From Nocardia abscessus NBRC 100374 (lineage in GTDB: Bacteria; Actinomycetota; Actinomycetes; Mycobacteriales; Mycobacteriaceae), in the NCBI RefSeq assembly GCF_000308455.1, contig NZ_BAFP01000139.1, forward strand, positions 248,001-312,000: a stretch of 64,000 nt of DNA, in the 5' to 3' direction. Both the position numbers and the translations under genes were made by a program. This document shows positions 18,224 to 25,264 of the stretch, piece by piece. The notes below the pieces were generated by a model. It made no database searches. It was not told the origin of the DNA and saw only the letters and a list, made by a program, of their open reading frames with translations. Every line of letters starts with the position of its first letter. Position 1 is the first letter of the stretch.

Positions 18224-18229
18224 AGCTTA
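18224..18229 (-). promoter_or_regulatory. Leaderless -10 element of pta
   Basis: On the minus strand TAAGCT fits TANNNT and ends 7 nt before the pta ATG, so transcription probably starts at the start codon. No clear -35 is visible. Confidence 0.45.
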
Positions 18230-18353
18230 GTGAACCAGGGGCAACCGAGCGGCGCGTGCGAGCCTCGTCACCGGCCGCCACGCACCGAGCGGTCTCGGCG
18301 CTCTTCGCCGCGGGACAGCGGCTGAAGCCGCGGTGGCCCGTGTCCCGCGCCGC

Positions 18354-18359
18354 TATAGT
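18354..18359 (+). promoter_or_regulatory. Leaderless -10 element of the nitroreductase gene
   Basis: TATAGT, close to the sigma-70 consensus, ends 6 nt before the ATG at 18366. There is no room for a ribosome binding site, so a leaderless message is likely. This also decides the start codon. Confidence 0.65.
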
Positions 18360-18365
18360 CCGGGC

Positions 18366-18872
18366 ATGGCTGAGCATTTTCCGGATCGGCAGTGGGGTTC
18401 GCGCACCAACCTATTCGCCCGCACGGCAAGTAGATTTGCGGCTACCAAGGCCGGGTCCCGGCTCGTCCGCGCCATCACCCCGCTGGATCGGGCGGTCCTG
18501 GAACGCACCGGCGCCAAGTACACCCTGCTCGGCCCGATCGGCGCACCGGTCATCCTGCTCACCACCATCGGCCGTAAGTCCGGGCAACCGCGCACCCAAC
18601 CCCTGCTGTACGTGCACGACGGCGACACGCTCTACGTGATCGGCAGCAACTTCGGCCAAGCTCACCACCCGGCCTGGACCGCCAATCTGCTGGCGAACCC
18701 GACAGCCACGGTCGCGATCGCGGGCGAACGCATCCGAGTAACCGCCACCCCGGTCGAAGCCCCCGACAAAGACCCGGTCTTCCAGCGCTTCGTAGACATC
18801 ACCGGCGCCTACGCCGCCTACCGCACCCGCACCACCCGCGACCTCCGCATCTTCGCCCTCCAGCGGGCGTGA
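18366..18872 (+). CDS. Deazaflavin (F420)-dependent nitroreductase family protein
   Basis: 168 aa split-barrel protein of the Ddn/DUF385 family: TTIGRKSGQPRTQPLLYV (~60-77), VIGSNFGQAHHPAWTANLLANP (~88-109) and the C-terminal YRTRTTRDLRIFAL. Ddn-type proteins bind F420H2 and reduce quinones, nitroimidazoles or unsaturated substrates; the natural substrate here is unknown. It converges with fgd1, which produces F420H2, so a functional pairing is plausible. The start is fixed by the TATAGT -10 at 6 nt. The stop directly abuts a conserved hairpin element. Confidence 0.9.
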   Translation: MAEHFPDRQWGSRTNLFARTASRFAATKAGSRLVRAITPLDRAVLERTGAKYTLLGPIGAPVILLTTIGRKSGQPRTQPLLYVHDGDTLYVIGSNFGQAHHPAWTANLLANPTATVAIAGERIRVTATPVEAPDKDPVFQRFVDITGAYAAYRTRTTRDLRIFALQRA

Positions 18873-18937
18873 CCCACGAGTGGCACACCACTGCGGCATC
18901 GGTCGAGTAGACCTCTCCGTGGTGTGCCACTCGTGGA
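18873..18937. repeat. Hairpin element, copy 2, between convergent genes
   Basis: Perfect 18-bp arms CCACGAGTGGCACACCAC (18874-18891) and its complement (18919-18936) enclose a 27-nt loop (18892-18918) that begins TGCGGC and ends CGAGTAGACCTCTCC. Compared with copy 1 at 5815-5879 the stem differs at several positions on both arms so that pairing is kept, while 21 of 27 loop bases, including both ends, are nearly unchanged. It begins one base after the nitroreductase stop and ends 3 bases before the fgd1 stop. Confidence 0.75.
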
Positions 18938-18939
18938 GG

Positions 18940-19950
18940 TCAGGACAGGGCGCGCAGGCGGGGGGCCAGGTCGCGTTGGAAGAGGGAAAGGAAGCGGCGC
19001 TGGTCGTGGCCGGGGGCGTGGAAGACCAGGTGGTTGAGGCCGGCGTCGAGGTAGGGCTTGATCTGGGCGACGGCTTCGTCGGGGTCACTGGCGACGATCC
19101 AGCGCTTGGCGATCTGCTCGATCGGCAGCGCGTCGGCGGCGGTCTCCATCTCGATCGGGTCGGTGATGCTGTGCTTCTGCTCCGCGGTGAGCGAGAGCGG
19201 GGCCCAGAACCGGGTGTTCTCCCTGGCCAGTTCCGGGTCGGTGTCGTAGGAGAGCTTGATCTCGATCATCCGGTCGATGCCGTCGACGCTGCGTCCGGCC
19301 TTCGCCGCGCCCTCGGCGACGGCGGGCATCAGCTTCTCGGTGTAGAGGTCCATGCCCTTGCCCGAGGTGCAGATGAACCCGTCGCCCGCACGGCCGGCGT
19401 ACCGTGCGACCAGCGGACCGCCCGCGGCGACGTAGATCGGGATGCCGCCCTTGGGCACGTCGTAGATGGAGGCGCCGACGGTCTTGTAGTACTGGCCGTC
19501 GAAATCCACGCGGTCGCCGGTCCACAGCGCGCGCATCAGGTCGACGGCCTCCCGCAGGCGCGCGAAACGCTCCTTGAACTCGGGCCATTCGCCGGTGTAT
19601 CCGGTGGCGATCTCGTTGAGCGCCTCACCGGTGCCGACCCCGAGCATGACCCGGTCCGGGTACAGGCAGCCCATGGTGGCGAATGCCTGGGCGATCACCG
19701 CGGGGTTGTAGCGGAACGTCGGGGTGAGCACCGAGGTGCCGAGCTGGATGCGGTTGGTGCGCTCGCCGACCGCGGCCAGCCAGGCCAGCGAGAAGGGCGC
19801 GTGCCCGCCCTTGTGCCGCCACGGCTGGAAGTGGTCGCTCACGGTGGCGCTGTCCAGGCCGTGTTCCTCGGCCAGCACCGCGATCTCGACGAGTTCACGG
19901 GGGCCGAACTGCTCCGCCGATGCCTTGTATCCGAGCTTGAGTTCGCTCAT
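18940..19950 (-). CDS. fgd1: F420-dependent glucose-6-phosphate dehydrogenase
   Basis: 336 aa, the same length as M. tuberculosis Fgd1, with nearly the same landmarks: LKLGYKASAEQF, TVSDHFQPWRH (catalytic His40 and Trp44), GVGTGEALNE (Glu109 region), GRAGDGFICTSGKG and VFHAPGHDQRRFL. Luciferase-like monooxygenase fold. It oxidises glucose-6-phosphate to 6-phosphogluconolactone and reduces F420. ATG at 19950 has GAGGAG about 9 nt upstream; a longer frame upstream lacks family similarity. Converges with an F420-dependent nitroreductase. Confidence 0.96.
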   Translation of the reverse strand: MSELKLGYKASAEQFGPRELVEIAVLAEEHGLDSATVSDHFQPWRHKGGHAPFSLAWLAAVGERTNRIQLGTSVLTPTFRYNPAVIAQAFATMGCLYPDRVMLGVGTGEALNEIATGYTGEWPEFKERFARLREAVDLMRALWTGDRVDFDGQYYKTVGASIYDVPKGGIPIYVAAGGPLVARYAGRAGDGFICTSGKGMDLYTEKLMPAVAEGAAKAGRSVDGIDRMIEIKLSYDTDPELARENTRFWAPLSLTAEQKHSITDPIEMETAADALPIEQIAKRWIVASDPDEAVAQIKPYLDAGLNHLVFHAPGHDQRRFLSLFQRDLAPRLRALS

Positions 19951-20139
19951 CTGCCACGCTCCTCGCGTTTCGTTTCGCCGCCATCGCGATCCGTCCTCGA
20001 CAGTAGCCAACGCCGCCGCCCTCCGCGCCGACGGCCTGGACGCGGATGATCTTCGTAGCGACATGGTCGTGAGCTCACTCGACCGGCCACAGCAGGAGAA
20101 CGCCGCCACCGGGTCGAAATGTTCGTCGGTGCAGGGGTG

Positions 20140-20159
20140 CGACCGGCACATACCGGTCG
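20140..20159. promoter_or_regulatory. Inverted repeat upstream of the HAD phosphatase promoter
   Basis: CGACCGG-cacata-CCGGTCG has 7-bp arms and lies 28 bp before the -10 hexamer at 20188. The position would suit an activator or repressor site or the -35 region. No candidate regulator is adjacent except the MarR gene downstream. Confidence 0.35.
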
Positions 20160-20187
20160 TTCCGGTTTCGGTCACGGGGCGATAGCG

Positions 20188-20193
20188 GATAAT
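20188..20193 (+). promoter_or_regulatory. Leaderless -10 element of the HAD phosphatase gene
   Basis: GATAAT matches the -10 consensus at five of six bases and ends 6 nt before the GTG at 20200. This supports a leaderless message and the GTG start. Confidence 0.6.
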
Positions 20194-20199
20194 GGCCGC

Positions 20200-21000
20200 G
20201 TGACCGCAGACGACGAGCCGATCCTGTCCTACTTGACCGATATGGACGGCGTGCTGGTGCACGAGGACCACCTCATCCCGGGCGCCGACAAGTTCCTCGC
20301 CGAACTGCGCGCCAATGAGACGCCGTTCCTCGTGCTGACGAACAATTCGATCCGCACCCCGCGCGATCTGCAGGCGCGGCTGCGCCACACCGGCCTCGAC
20401 ATCCCGGAAGAGGCGATCTGGACCTCCGCGCTGGCCACCGCCACTTTCCTGAACGAACAGCGTCCCAACGGAACCGCTTACGTGGTGGGCGAATCCGGGC
20501 TCACCACCGCACTGCACGAGATCGGCTACGTGCTCACCGACAGCGACCCGGACTACGTCGTCCTCGGCGAGACCCGCACGTATTCCTTCGAGGCGATCAC
20601 CACCGCGATCCGGTTGGTCGAGCGCGGCGCCCGTTTCATCGCGACCAACCCCGACCCGACCGGGCCGTCCCGGGACGGCTCACTGCCCGCGACCGGCTCG
20701 GTGGCCGCGCTGATCACCCGCGCCACCGGCCGCGATCCGTACTACGTCGGCAAGCCGAACCCGCTGATGATGCGCTCGGCGCTGCGCCGCATCGGCGCGC
20801 ACTCCCAGTCGACGGTGATGATCGGCGACCGGATGGACACCGATGTCATCTCCGGCCTGGAAGCGGGCATGCGCACCATCCTGGTCACTTCGGGCATCTC
20901 CACCCGCGCGTCCTTCGAGGCCTACCCCTACCGTCCGACCATGGTCGTGGACTCCGTCGCCGACCTGATCGGTAAGACGAAGTCCCCGTTCACGGACTGA
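20200..21000 (+). CDS. HAD-IIA family phosphatase (NagD-like)
   Basis: 266 aa. HAD motif I is LTDMDGVLV (nucleophile Asp, acid Asp), motif II TNNSIRTP, motif III lysine in YYVGKPNP, and motif IV GDRMDTDVISGLEAGM. The cap insertion between motifs II and III (~70-170) is the C2 type of NagD and AraL. Substrates in this group are nucleotides or sugar phosphates; this one is undefined. GTG at 20200 is favoured by the GATAAT -10 six bases upstream. The 3' end overlaps the convergent MarR gene by 11 bp. Confidence 0.9.
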   Translation: MTADDEPILSYLTDMDGVLVHEDHLIPGADKFLAELRANETPFLVLTNNSIRTPRDLQARLRHTGLDIPEEAIWTSALATATFLNEQRPNGTAYVVGESGLTTALHEIGYVLTDSDPDYVVLGETRTYSFEAITTAIRLVERGARFIATNPDPTGPSRDGSLPATGSVAALITRATGRDPYYVGKPNPLMMRSALRRIGAHSQSTVMIGDRMDTDVISGLEAGMRTILVTSGISTRASFEAYPYRPTMVVDSVADLIGKTKSPFTD

Positions 21001-21448
21001 GCGGGGCGTCCGCGGCGATCGCCTCCATCGCCGCGGACAGCTTGGTGAGCATCTCGACCGTGAGCGCGAGTTGCTCGCGGCCCAGCTCGTCCACGAGCCG
21101 TTCGGACATCACCTTGTGCTGCGGGTCGATGCGGCGGACCGCGGCCAGGCCCGCCTCGGTGACTGCGACGAGTTTCGCTCGGCGGTGGGCGGGATTGGGA
21201 CGGTATTCGGCAAGCCCCTTGTCCACCAGGAGATCCGCGATGCGCTGCACGCTCTGGCGGGTGATGCCCATCTCGCGGGCGATCCCGGCGACGGGCAACG
21301 GCGCCCGCAGCACCGCGCCGAGCACCTGCCACCAAGCGGCGGTCAGACCCGCCGGTCGCGCCAGTTCCTCGGCCACCGCGAGGAACTGGCCGTTCAAACG
21401 GAACGACGTGATCGCCGTCGTGGCGAACAGCTCCTGTTCGCTGTTCAT
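20990..21448 (-). CDS. MarR-family transcriptional regulator
   Basis: 152 aa with the MarR winged helix: LTAAWWQVLGAV, the recognition region PVAGIAREMGITRQSVQRIADLL (~55-77), the wing YRPNPAHRRAKLVAVTEAG, and C-terminal dimerisation helices. ATG at 21448 has GGAGGT 4 nt upstream. It lies 60 bp downstream of the pfpI-type gene on the same strand, so both are probably transcribed from the region at 22138-22174, where two matching palindromes sit. Autoregulation is the simplest reading. No cysteine suited to redox sensing is evident, so the ligand is unknown. Confidence 0.92.
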   Translation of the reverse strand: MNSEQELFATTAITSFRLNGQFLAVAEELARPAGLTAAWWQVLGAVLRAPLPVAGIAREMGITRQSVQRIADLLVDKGLAEYRPNPAHRRAKLVAVTEAGLAAVRRIDPQHKVMSERLVDELGREQLALTVEMLTKLSAAMEAIAADAPLSP

Positions 21449-21508
21449 GCCGCACCTCCCGAGGCTCGCGTCGGTGACCCGGCCGACCGGATCACCGACG
21501 ATTCTCGC

Positions 21509-22138
21509 TCACGCATGCTGCGCGTCGTATTCCGCGAGCACCGCCCATCCGGCCGGGTCGGCGTGTGCGAACAACCGGTACCAGCCGTCCAGCACATGCG
21601 GCTCGTACACGCCGAGCCGGCCGAGCACCTCGCGCGCGAATTCGAACGGGGCGCTCGCACTGGCGGTGATCACGTCGCCGTCGGTGACGGCAGGCGCCTC
21701 GACATAGTGGTCGGCGCCTGAGTACCCGCTGTAGAGCAGGAATTCCGCGACATTGCTGGTGTGCTTGCGGGTATCGAGCAGGCCCGCCTTGGCCAAGCCG
21801 AACGTCGCGCCACAGATCGCGGCGACCGGGACACCGGCGGCCACGAACTCGCGCGCCTTGTGCGTGAACGGATCCAATTCCGTTCCCTCCCAGGTCTCCG
21901 CCCCCGGCAGGATCAGCATCGCGCTGTCGGCGGGTGTGAGATCGGCGAGCACGACGTCCGGCACGATGCGCATCCCACCCATCGTGGTGATCGGCTCCGC
22001 ACTCAGGCCCACCGTCTTCACCTGCCACGTTCCCGGCTCCCGATGCCAGCTCGGCTTGTTGATGTGCGCGGTGGCCGCGCCCACCTCCCAGTCGGCGAGG
22101 GTGTCGTAAACGGCCATGTGCACTGTCTTCGTAAGCAT
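21509..22138 (-). CDS. DJ-1/PfpI family protein
   Basis: 209 aa of the glutamine-amidotransferase-like DJ-1/PfpI superfamily. The nucleophile elbow is AAICGATFGLAKAGLLD (Cys ~110), and ILPGAETWE supplies the conserved acidic strand end. Members include glyoxalase III, deglycase-like and isonitrile hydratase enzymes; this looks like a type 1 glutamine amidotransferase-like protein with no assigned substrate. ATG at 22138 lies inside the first of two operator palindromes, so a bound repressor would block both transcription and the start codon region. Upstream partner of the MarR gene. Confidence 0.88.
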   Translation of the reverse strand: MLTKTVHMAVYDTLADWEVGAATAHINKPSWHREPGTWQVKTVGLSAEPITTMGGMRIVPDVVLADLTPADSAMLILPGAETWEGTELDPFTHKAREFVAAGVPVAAICGATFGLAKAGLLDTRKHTSNVAEFLLYSGYSGADHYVEAPAVTDGDVITASASAPFEFAREVLGRLGVYEPHVLDGWYRLFAHADPAGWAVLAEYDAQHA

Positions 22139-22153
22139 GACAGTATGCTGTCA
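22138..22153. promoter_or_regulatory. Operator palindrome 1 at the pfpI start codon
   Basis: TGACAGTATGCTGTCA has 6-bp arms TGACAG/CTGTCA around TATG, and one further A/T pair extends it on each side. It covers the pfpI start codon. Its centre is 20 bp from that of palindrome 2. Confidence 0.7.
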
Positions 22154-22156
22154 TAT

Positions 22157-22174
22157 TTGACAGGATACTGTCAA
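22157..22174. promoter_or_regulatory. Operator palindrome 2, with embedded -35-like TTGACA
   Basis: TTGACAGGATACTGTCAA has 7-bp arms and the same TGACAG-N4-CTGTCA core as site 1. On the minus strand its first bases read TTGACA, an ideal -35 for the pfpI-marR transcript. The 20-bp centre spacing puts both sites on one face of the helix. Confidence 0.7.
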
Positions 22175-22231
22175 CACCCAGCCGCTGTGTCGGGTCGGGT
22201 ACGAAGCGGGACGACACGGCGAAGCGGCAAC

Positions 22232-22237
22232 TACGCT
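22232..22237 (+). promoter_or_regulatory. Leaderless -10 element of the RpiB-like gene
   Basis: TACGCT fits TANNNT and ends 6 nt before the ATG at 22244. It supports that start and a leaderless message. Confidence 0.5.
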
Positions 22238-22243
22238 GGGGTC

Positions 22244-22690
22244 ATGCGAATCTCGGTGGCGGCGGACGAGCGGGTCGGGGTGGCCGAGGAACTGGTCGGC
22301 GAGCTGGGCAAGCGCGGTCACGAGATCGTGCTGCACGGCGCGCTGTCCGCCGAGGAGCGTGACGACTGGGCATGGGCCAGCGAAGCGGCGGCCCGTGACG
22401 TGGCTCGAGGCCACACCGACCAGGCGATCGTCTGCTGCTGGACCGGCACCGGTGCCTCGATCGCGGCCAACAAGGTCCCCGGCGTGCGCGCCGCGCTCTG
22501 CGCGGACGCCTCGACCGCGGCGGGCGCCCGCACCTGGAACGACGCCAACGTCCTTGCCCTGAGCCTACGTTCGACCTCCAGCGCCGAACTCCGCGAAATC
22601 CTCGACGCCTGGTTCACCACCGAACCGAGCGCAAGCCCCGACGACCAGGCCAACATCGCCCATCTCGCCGAAATCGAGCGGCACCCCTGA
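22244..22690 (+). CDS. RpiB/LacA/LacB family sugar-phosphate isomerase
   Basis: 148 aa. The N-terminal strand MRISVAADERVGVAEELV, the IVCCWTGTGASIAANKVPGVRAALC core (~63-87; the Cys of RpiB catalysis is present in the CCWTGTG segment) and ARTWNDANVLALSLR (~95-110) match RpiB/LacAB enzymes. These interconvert aldose and ketose phosphates such as ribose-5-phosphate and ribulose-5-phosphate. The usual HGT(S/D) motif is not evident, so it may be one of the divergent LacAB-like proteins. The start is supported by TACGCT six bases upstream. Confidence 0.85.
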   Translation: MRISVAADERVGVAEELVGELGKRGHEIVLHGALSAEERDDWAWASEAAARDVARGHTDQAIVCCWTGTGASIAANKVPGVRAALCADASTAAGARTWNDANVLALSLRSTSSAELREILDAWFTTEPSASPDDQANIAHLAEIERHP

Positions 22691-22828
22691 CACCATTCGC
22701 GTCCCGCCCACGGGCGCCACGACAAGCGCGACACGCCCTCGCGTAGGAAAGACGTGCGCGGCCACGCAATGAAACCAGCCGACACCGCCCGGACAGCGCG
22801 CGTCGCAGAGGTCCTGTCCGGCTGATTC

Positions 22829-22866
22829 GAGCACCGCGGTACCCCTCCCAGCGGGTACTGGTGCTC
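22829..22866 (+). terminator. Interrupted hairpin after the RpiB-like gene
   Basis: GAGCACC (22829-22835) pairs with GGTGCTC (22860-22866), and TACCC pairs with GGGTA inside an internal loop. It lies about 140 bp past the stop. Confidence 0.4.
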
Positions 22867-22960
22867 CACTTCATGACCTGGTCACAGCCGCATACCGAGC
22901 GGAGAAGCCGCGCGCCAGACCACAAGTGGGCCGCTCGAGCAGGGACCGGCCACGCCGCCC

Positions 22961-22985
22961 CGGCGGCGGTTGATCTGCGCCGCCG
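22961..22985 (-). terminator. Hairpin directly downstream of metZ
   Basis: CGGCGGCG (22961-22968) and CGCCGCCG (22978-22985) form 8 bp around a 9-nt loop, starting 7 bp past the metZ stop on the minus strand. No U-tract. Confidence 0.55.
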
Positions 22986-22992
22986 AGGCGGA

Positions 22993-24207
22993 TCAGGAAA
23001 GGGCGTGGTCGAGGTCGTCCAGGAGGTCTTCGACGTCTTCGAGGCCCACCGAGATGCGCACGACGCCGTCGGTCAGGCCGATGGTGGCCCTGCCTTCGGG
23101 GCCCATGGCGCGGTGGGTCGTGGTAGCCGGGTGTGTGATCAGGGACTTGGCGTCGCCGAGGTTGTTGGAGATGTCGACGATGCGCAACCCGTTCAGTACT
23201 TCGAAAGCGCGCTTCTTCGCCTCGTTTTCGGGGGCGTTCAGCTCGAAAGTGACCACGGTGCCGCCTCCGCTCATCTGACCGGTGGCCAGCGCGTGCTGCG
23301 GATGCGATTCCAGGAACGGGTATCGCACCCAGCTGACGGCCGGGTTGCTCTCCAGGAAGCGGGCGATGCGCAGGGCGGACTCGGCCGAATGGCGCACCCG
23401 CAGCGGCATCGTCTCCAGACCCTTGAGCAGTGTCCACGCGTTGAACGGGCTCAGCGCCGGACCGGTATGGCGCATCAGCGTTTTCACCGGCCCGTCGATG
23501 TAGTCCCGCGAGCCCAGAATCGCGCCGCCCAGCACGCGGCCCTGCCCATCGATGTGCTTGGTGCCCGAGTAGACCACCACGTCGGCGCCGAGCTCGAAGC
23601 CACGTTGCAGCAGCGGAGTGGCGAACACGTTGTCCAGCACGACCTTCGCACCCGCCGCGTGCGCCAGCTCGGTTACCCGGCGCACGTCGACCAACGTCTG
23701 CATCGGATTGGCGGGCGTCTCGAAGAACACCGCCTGGGTGGGCACCGACAGCGCCTGTTCCCACTGGTCGAGATCCTCGCCGTCGACGAAGACGGTCTCC
23801 ACGCCCCAGCGCGGCAGGATCTCGTTGCACACCACGAAGCACGAGCCGAACAGGCTGCGCGCGGCGACGAGCCGGTCGCCCGCGCTCAGCAGCGCGCCCA
23901 GCGCCGTGAACACCGCGGACATGCCACTCGCGGTCGCGAAGCACGCTTCGGCGCCGTCGAGCAGGCGCATCCGCTCCTCGAACATGGCCACGGTCGGGTT
24001 GCCGTAGCGGGAGTAGACGAAGTGCTCGACCTCGCCGGTGAACGCGGCCTCGGCGGCCTCGGCGCTCTCGTAGACGAAGCCGGAGGTCAGATACAGCGCC
24101 TCGGCGGTCTCCTCGAAACCGGAGCGCCGCAGCCCGCCGCGCACGCCGAGCGTCGCGGGGCCGACGCCGTCGGGCAGCGGCTTGTCGAACGCGCCGCCGG
24201 TGATCAC
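22993..24207 (-). CDS. metZ: O-succinylhomoserine sulfhydrylase
   Basis: 404 aa Cys/Met-metabolism PLP enzyme that makes homocysteine from O-succinylhomoserine and sulfide in methionine synthesis. Landmarks: SRYGNPTVAMFEERM (~66-80), SGMSAVF, ETPANPMQTLVD (~163-174), the PLP lysine in VVYSGTKHIDGQGR (Lys217) and ISVGLEDVEDLLDDL at the end. GTG at 24207 overlaps the rhodanese stop by 4 bp, matching the Rv0390-Rv0391 pair. The transcript is preceded by a SAM-IV riboswitch, so it should be lowered when SAM is plentiful. Orthologues can accept O-acetylhomoserine as well. Confidence 0.95.
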   Translation of the reverse strand: MITGGAFDKPLPDGVGPATLGVRGGLRRSGFEETAEALYLTSGFVYESAEAAEAAFTGEVEHFVYSRYGNPTVAMFEERMRLLDGAEACFATASGMSAVFTALGALLSAGDRLVAARSLFGSCFVVCNEILPRWGVETVFVDGEDLDQWEQALSVPTQAVFFETPANPMQTLVDVRRVTELAHAAGAKVVLDNVFATPLLQRGFELGADVVVYSGTKHIDGQGRVLGGAILGSRDYIDGPVKTLMRHTGPALSPFNAWTLLKGLETMPLRVRHSAESALRIARFLESNPAVSWVRYPFLESHPQHALATGQMSGGGTVVTFELNAPENEAKKRAFEVLNGLRIVDISNNLGDAKSLITHPATTTHRAMGPEGRATIGLTDGVVRISVGLEDVEDLLDDLDHALS

Positions 24208-24620
24208 GACTGCCGCCAGGGCAATCCGAGGGCACGCCAGCCCGCGCCGCCGCGATGCCCGAATTCGTCGAGCGGGCCTTCGAAGCCCTCGAGCACGTTG
24301 TAGGAGGAGCGGTAACCCGCCGACGTGGCGGTGATCGCCGCGCCCACCGAACGCTGGCCGGAGCGACAGAGGAAGACGACGGGAGCATCGGGGTCGTGAC
24401 GGTCGAGCGCCTGCTTCAACTGCTCGACGAACGCCTCATTGCGCGCACCCGTCGAGTCGACCCACTCGATCAGCACGGTCGGCCGTTCGATCGAGCTCGT
24501 GTCGGGGACGCCGACGAACCTCCATTCCGCTTCCGTCCGCACGTCCACCAGGACGGCTTCGGGATTGTCCCGCAACAGTTCCCATGCCTGCTGCGGAGTG
24601 ATGTCACCGGCATAACTCAT
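24204..24620 (-). CDS. Rhodanese-like sulfurtransferase
   Basis: 138 aa single rhodanese domain: LVDVRTEAEW (~24-33), FVGVPDTSSI and the active-site loop VVFLCRSGQRS with Cys85. It presumably carries persulfide sulfur and may supply sulfide to MetZ, encoded by the overlapping next gene. ATG at 24620 is chosen because AGGAGG ends 5 nt before it; an in-frame GTG six bases further up overlaps that Shine-Dalgarno. First gene behind the SAM-IV riboswitch. Confidence 0.93.
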   Translation of the reverse strand: MSYAGDITPQQAWELLRDNPEAVLVDVRTEAEWRFVGVPDTSSIERPTVLIEWVDSTGARNEAFVEQLKQALDRHDPDAPVVFLCRSGQRSVGAAITATSAGYRSSYNVLEGFEGPLDEFGHRGGAGWRALGLPWRQS

Positions 24621-24648
24621 GTGCACCTCCTGCGAATCCGCACTTGCC

Positions 24649-24667
24649 GCGCCCGGGACCGGGGCGC
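24649..24667 (-). promoter_or_regulatory. Hairpin between riboswitch and rhodanese ribosome binding site
   Basis: Arms GCGCCC and GGGCGC (24649-24654, 24662-24667) form a short stem just after the aptamer and about 30 nt before the start codon. No U-tract follows, so it may be part of a translational expression platform and not a terminator. Confidence 0.4.
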
Positions 24668-24671
24668 CGCC

Positions 24672-24752
24672 AGGTCGTCACCCGGAGCACCCCACCGCGG
24701 AGGAGGGTTGCCGACCAGTAATGCCGGGGCTTGACACTGGTTCTCATGACCT
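24672..24752 (-). ncRNA. SAM-IV riboswitch
   Basis: Read on the minus strand, the RNA opens AGGUCAUGAG and closes GACGACCU, forming P1 (AGGUC/GACCU). P2 is ACCAGU/ACUGGU around a CAAGCCCCGGC loop, followed by the hallmark GGCAACCCUCC and a GC-rich P3 ending GGGGUGCUCCGGGUG. This follows the SAM-I-core SAM-IV consensus of actinomycetes, known upstream of metZ-type sulfur genes. It starts 132 nt before the rhodanese ATG at 24620. A covariance search with the Rfam SAM-IV model would settle it. Confidence 0.9.
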
Positions 24753-24814
24753 TCGACTGAGATTGCACCGACCCGGGTCACCCTGTCAAACCCTGGCGCA
24801 CACTGCGCGAATGC

Positions 24815-25264
24815 TCAGGTGCAGACCAGCCACTTGCCGCCGGACCTGGTGAGATTCCAGGTCGACGTCGCCTCCCGCCCGTCCACCTTCGTGGTCACCG
24901 TCGCCTTGCCCCGGTCGCCGTCCACCATGGGACTGTCGATTTTCGTGATCTCGACCGGCTTTCCGGCGCCGTCCTGGCCCGCCAGCGGCGAGCGGCTCGC
25001 GTCGAAACCCTGGCACGCGGTGCCCGGCGGCGGCACCGCGTCACTGCGGTTGGAGCCGTCGACGAAATTGCGGACGGCCGCCACGATGCGGTCGGCTTCT
25101 GTGACATTTTTCTCAGCGGGCGACAGCACACCGCCGAGCACGATCGCGATCAGCACGATCGCCGCGACCGCCGCGGCCGCGATGAACGGGGCCGCGGAGC
25201 GCTTGTCGGTCTGATCGACCCGGATGATCTCGTCCTCGCCCGGGGTCGGCTGCTGTTCGGTCAT
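24815..25264 (-). CDS. Hypothetical membrane-anchored protein (149 aa)
   Basis: Starts MTEQQPTPGEDEIIRVDQTD (ATG at 25264), with an acidic cytoplasmic segment, one transmembrane helix (~31-52) and an extracytoplasmic domain ending SGGKWLVCT. That domain (two cysteines, TWNLTRSGGKW at the end) looks like the small NTF2-like/DUF4878 type common in mycolata envelope proteins, as in the C-terminal part of the 938-aa protein at 45849. The longer open frame to 25402 adds residues with no clear family. Function unknown; no partner gene is evident. Confidence 0.75.
   Translation of the reverse strand: MTEQQPTPGEDEIIRVDQTDKRSAAPFIAAAAVAAIVLIAIVLGGVLSPAEKNVTEADRIVAAVRNFVDGSNRSDAVPPPGTACQGFDASRSPLAGQDGAGKPVEITKIDSPMVDGDRGKATVTTKVDGREATSTWNLTRSGGKWLVCT

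Larger units (their letters stand above)
22691..22992. other. Convergent intergenic region with two hairpins, no gene seen
   Basis: 302 bp between the RpiB-like stop and the metZ stop. Frames crossing it show no coding character. It contains an interrupted stem at 22829-22866 and a compact stem at 22961-22985, each suited to end one of the two converging transcripts. Confidence 0.6.
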
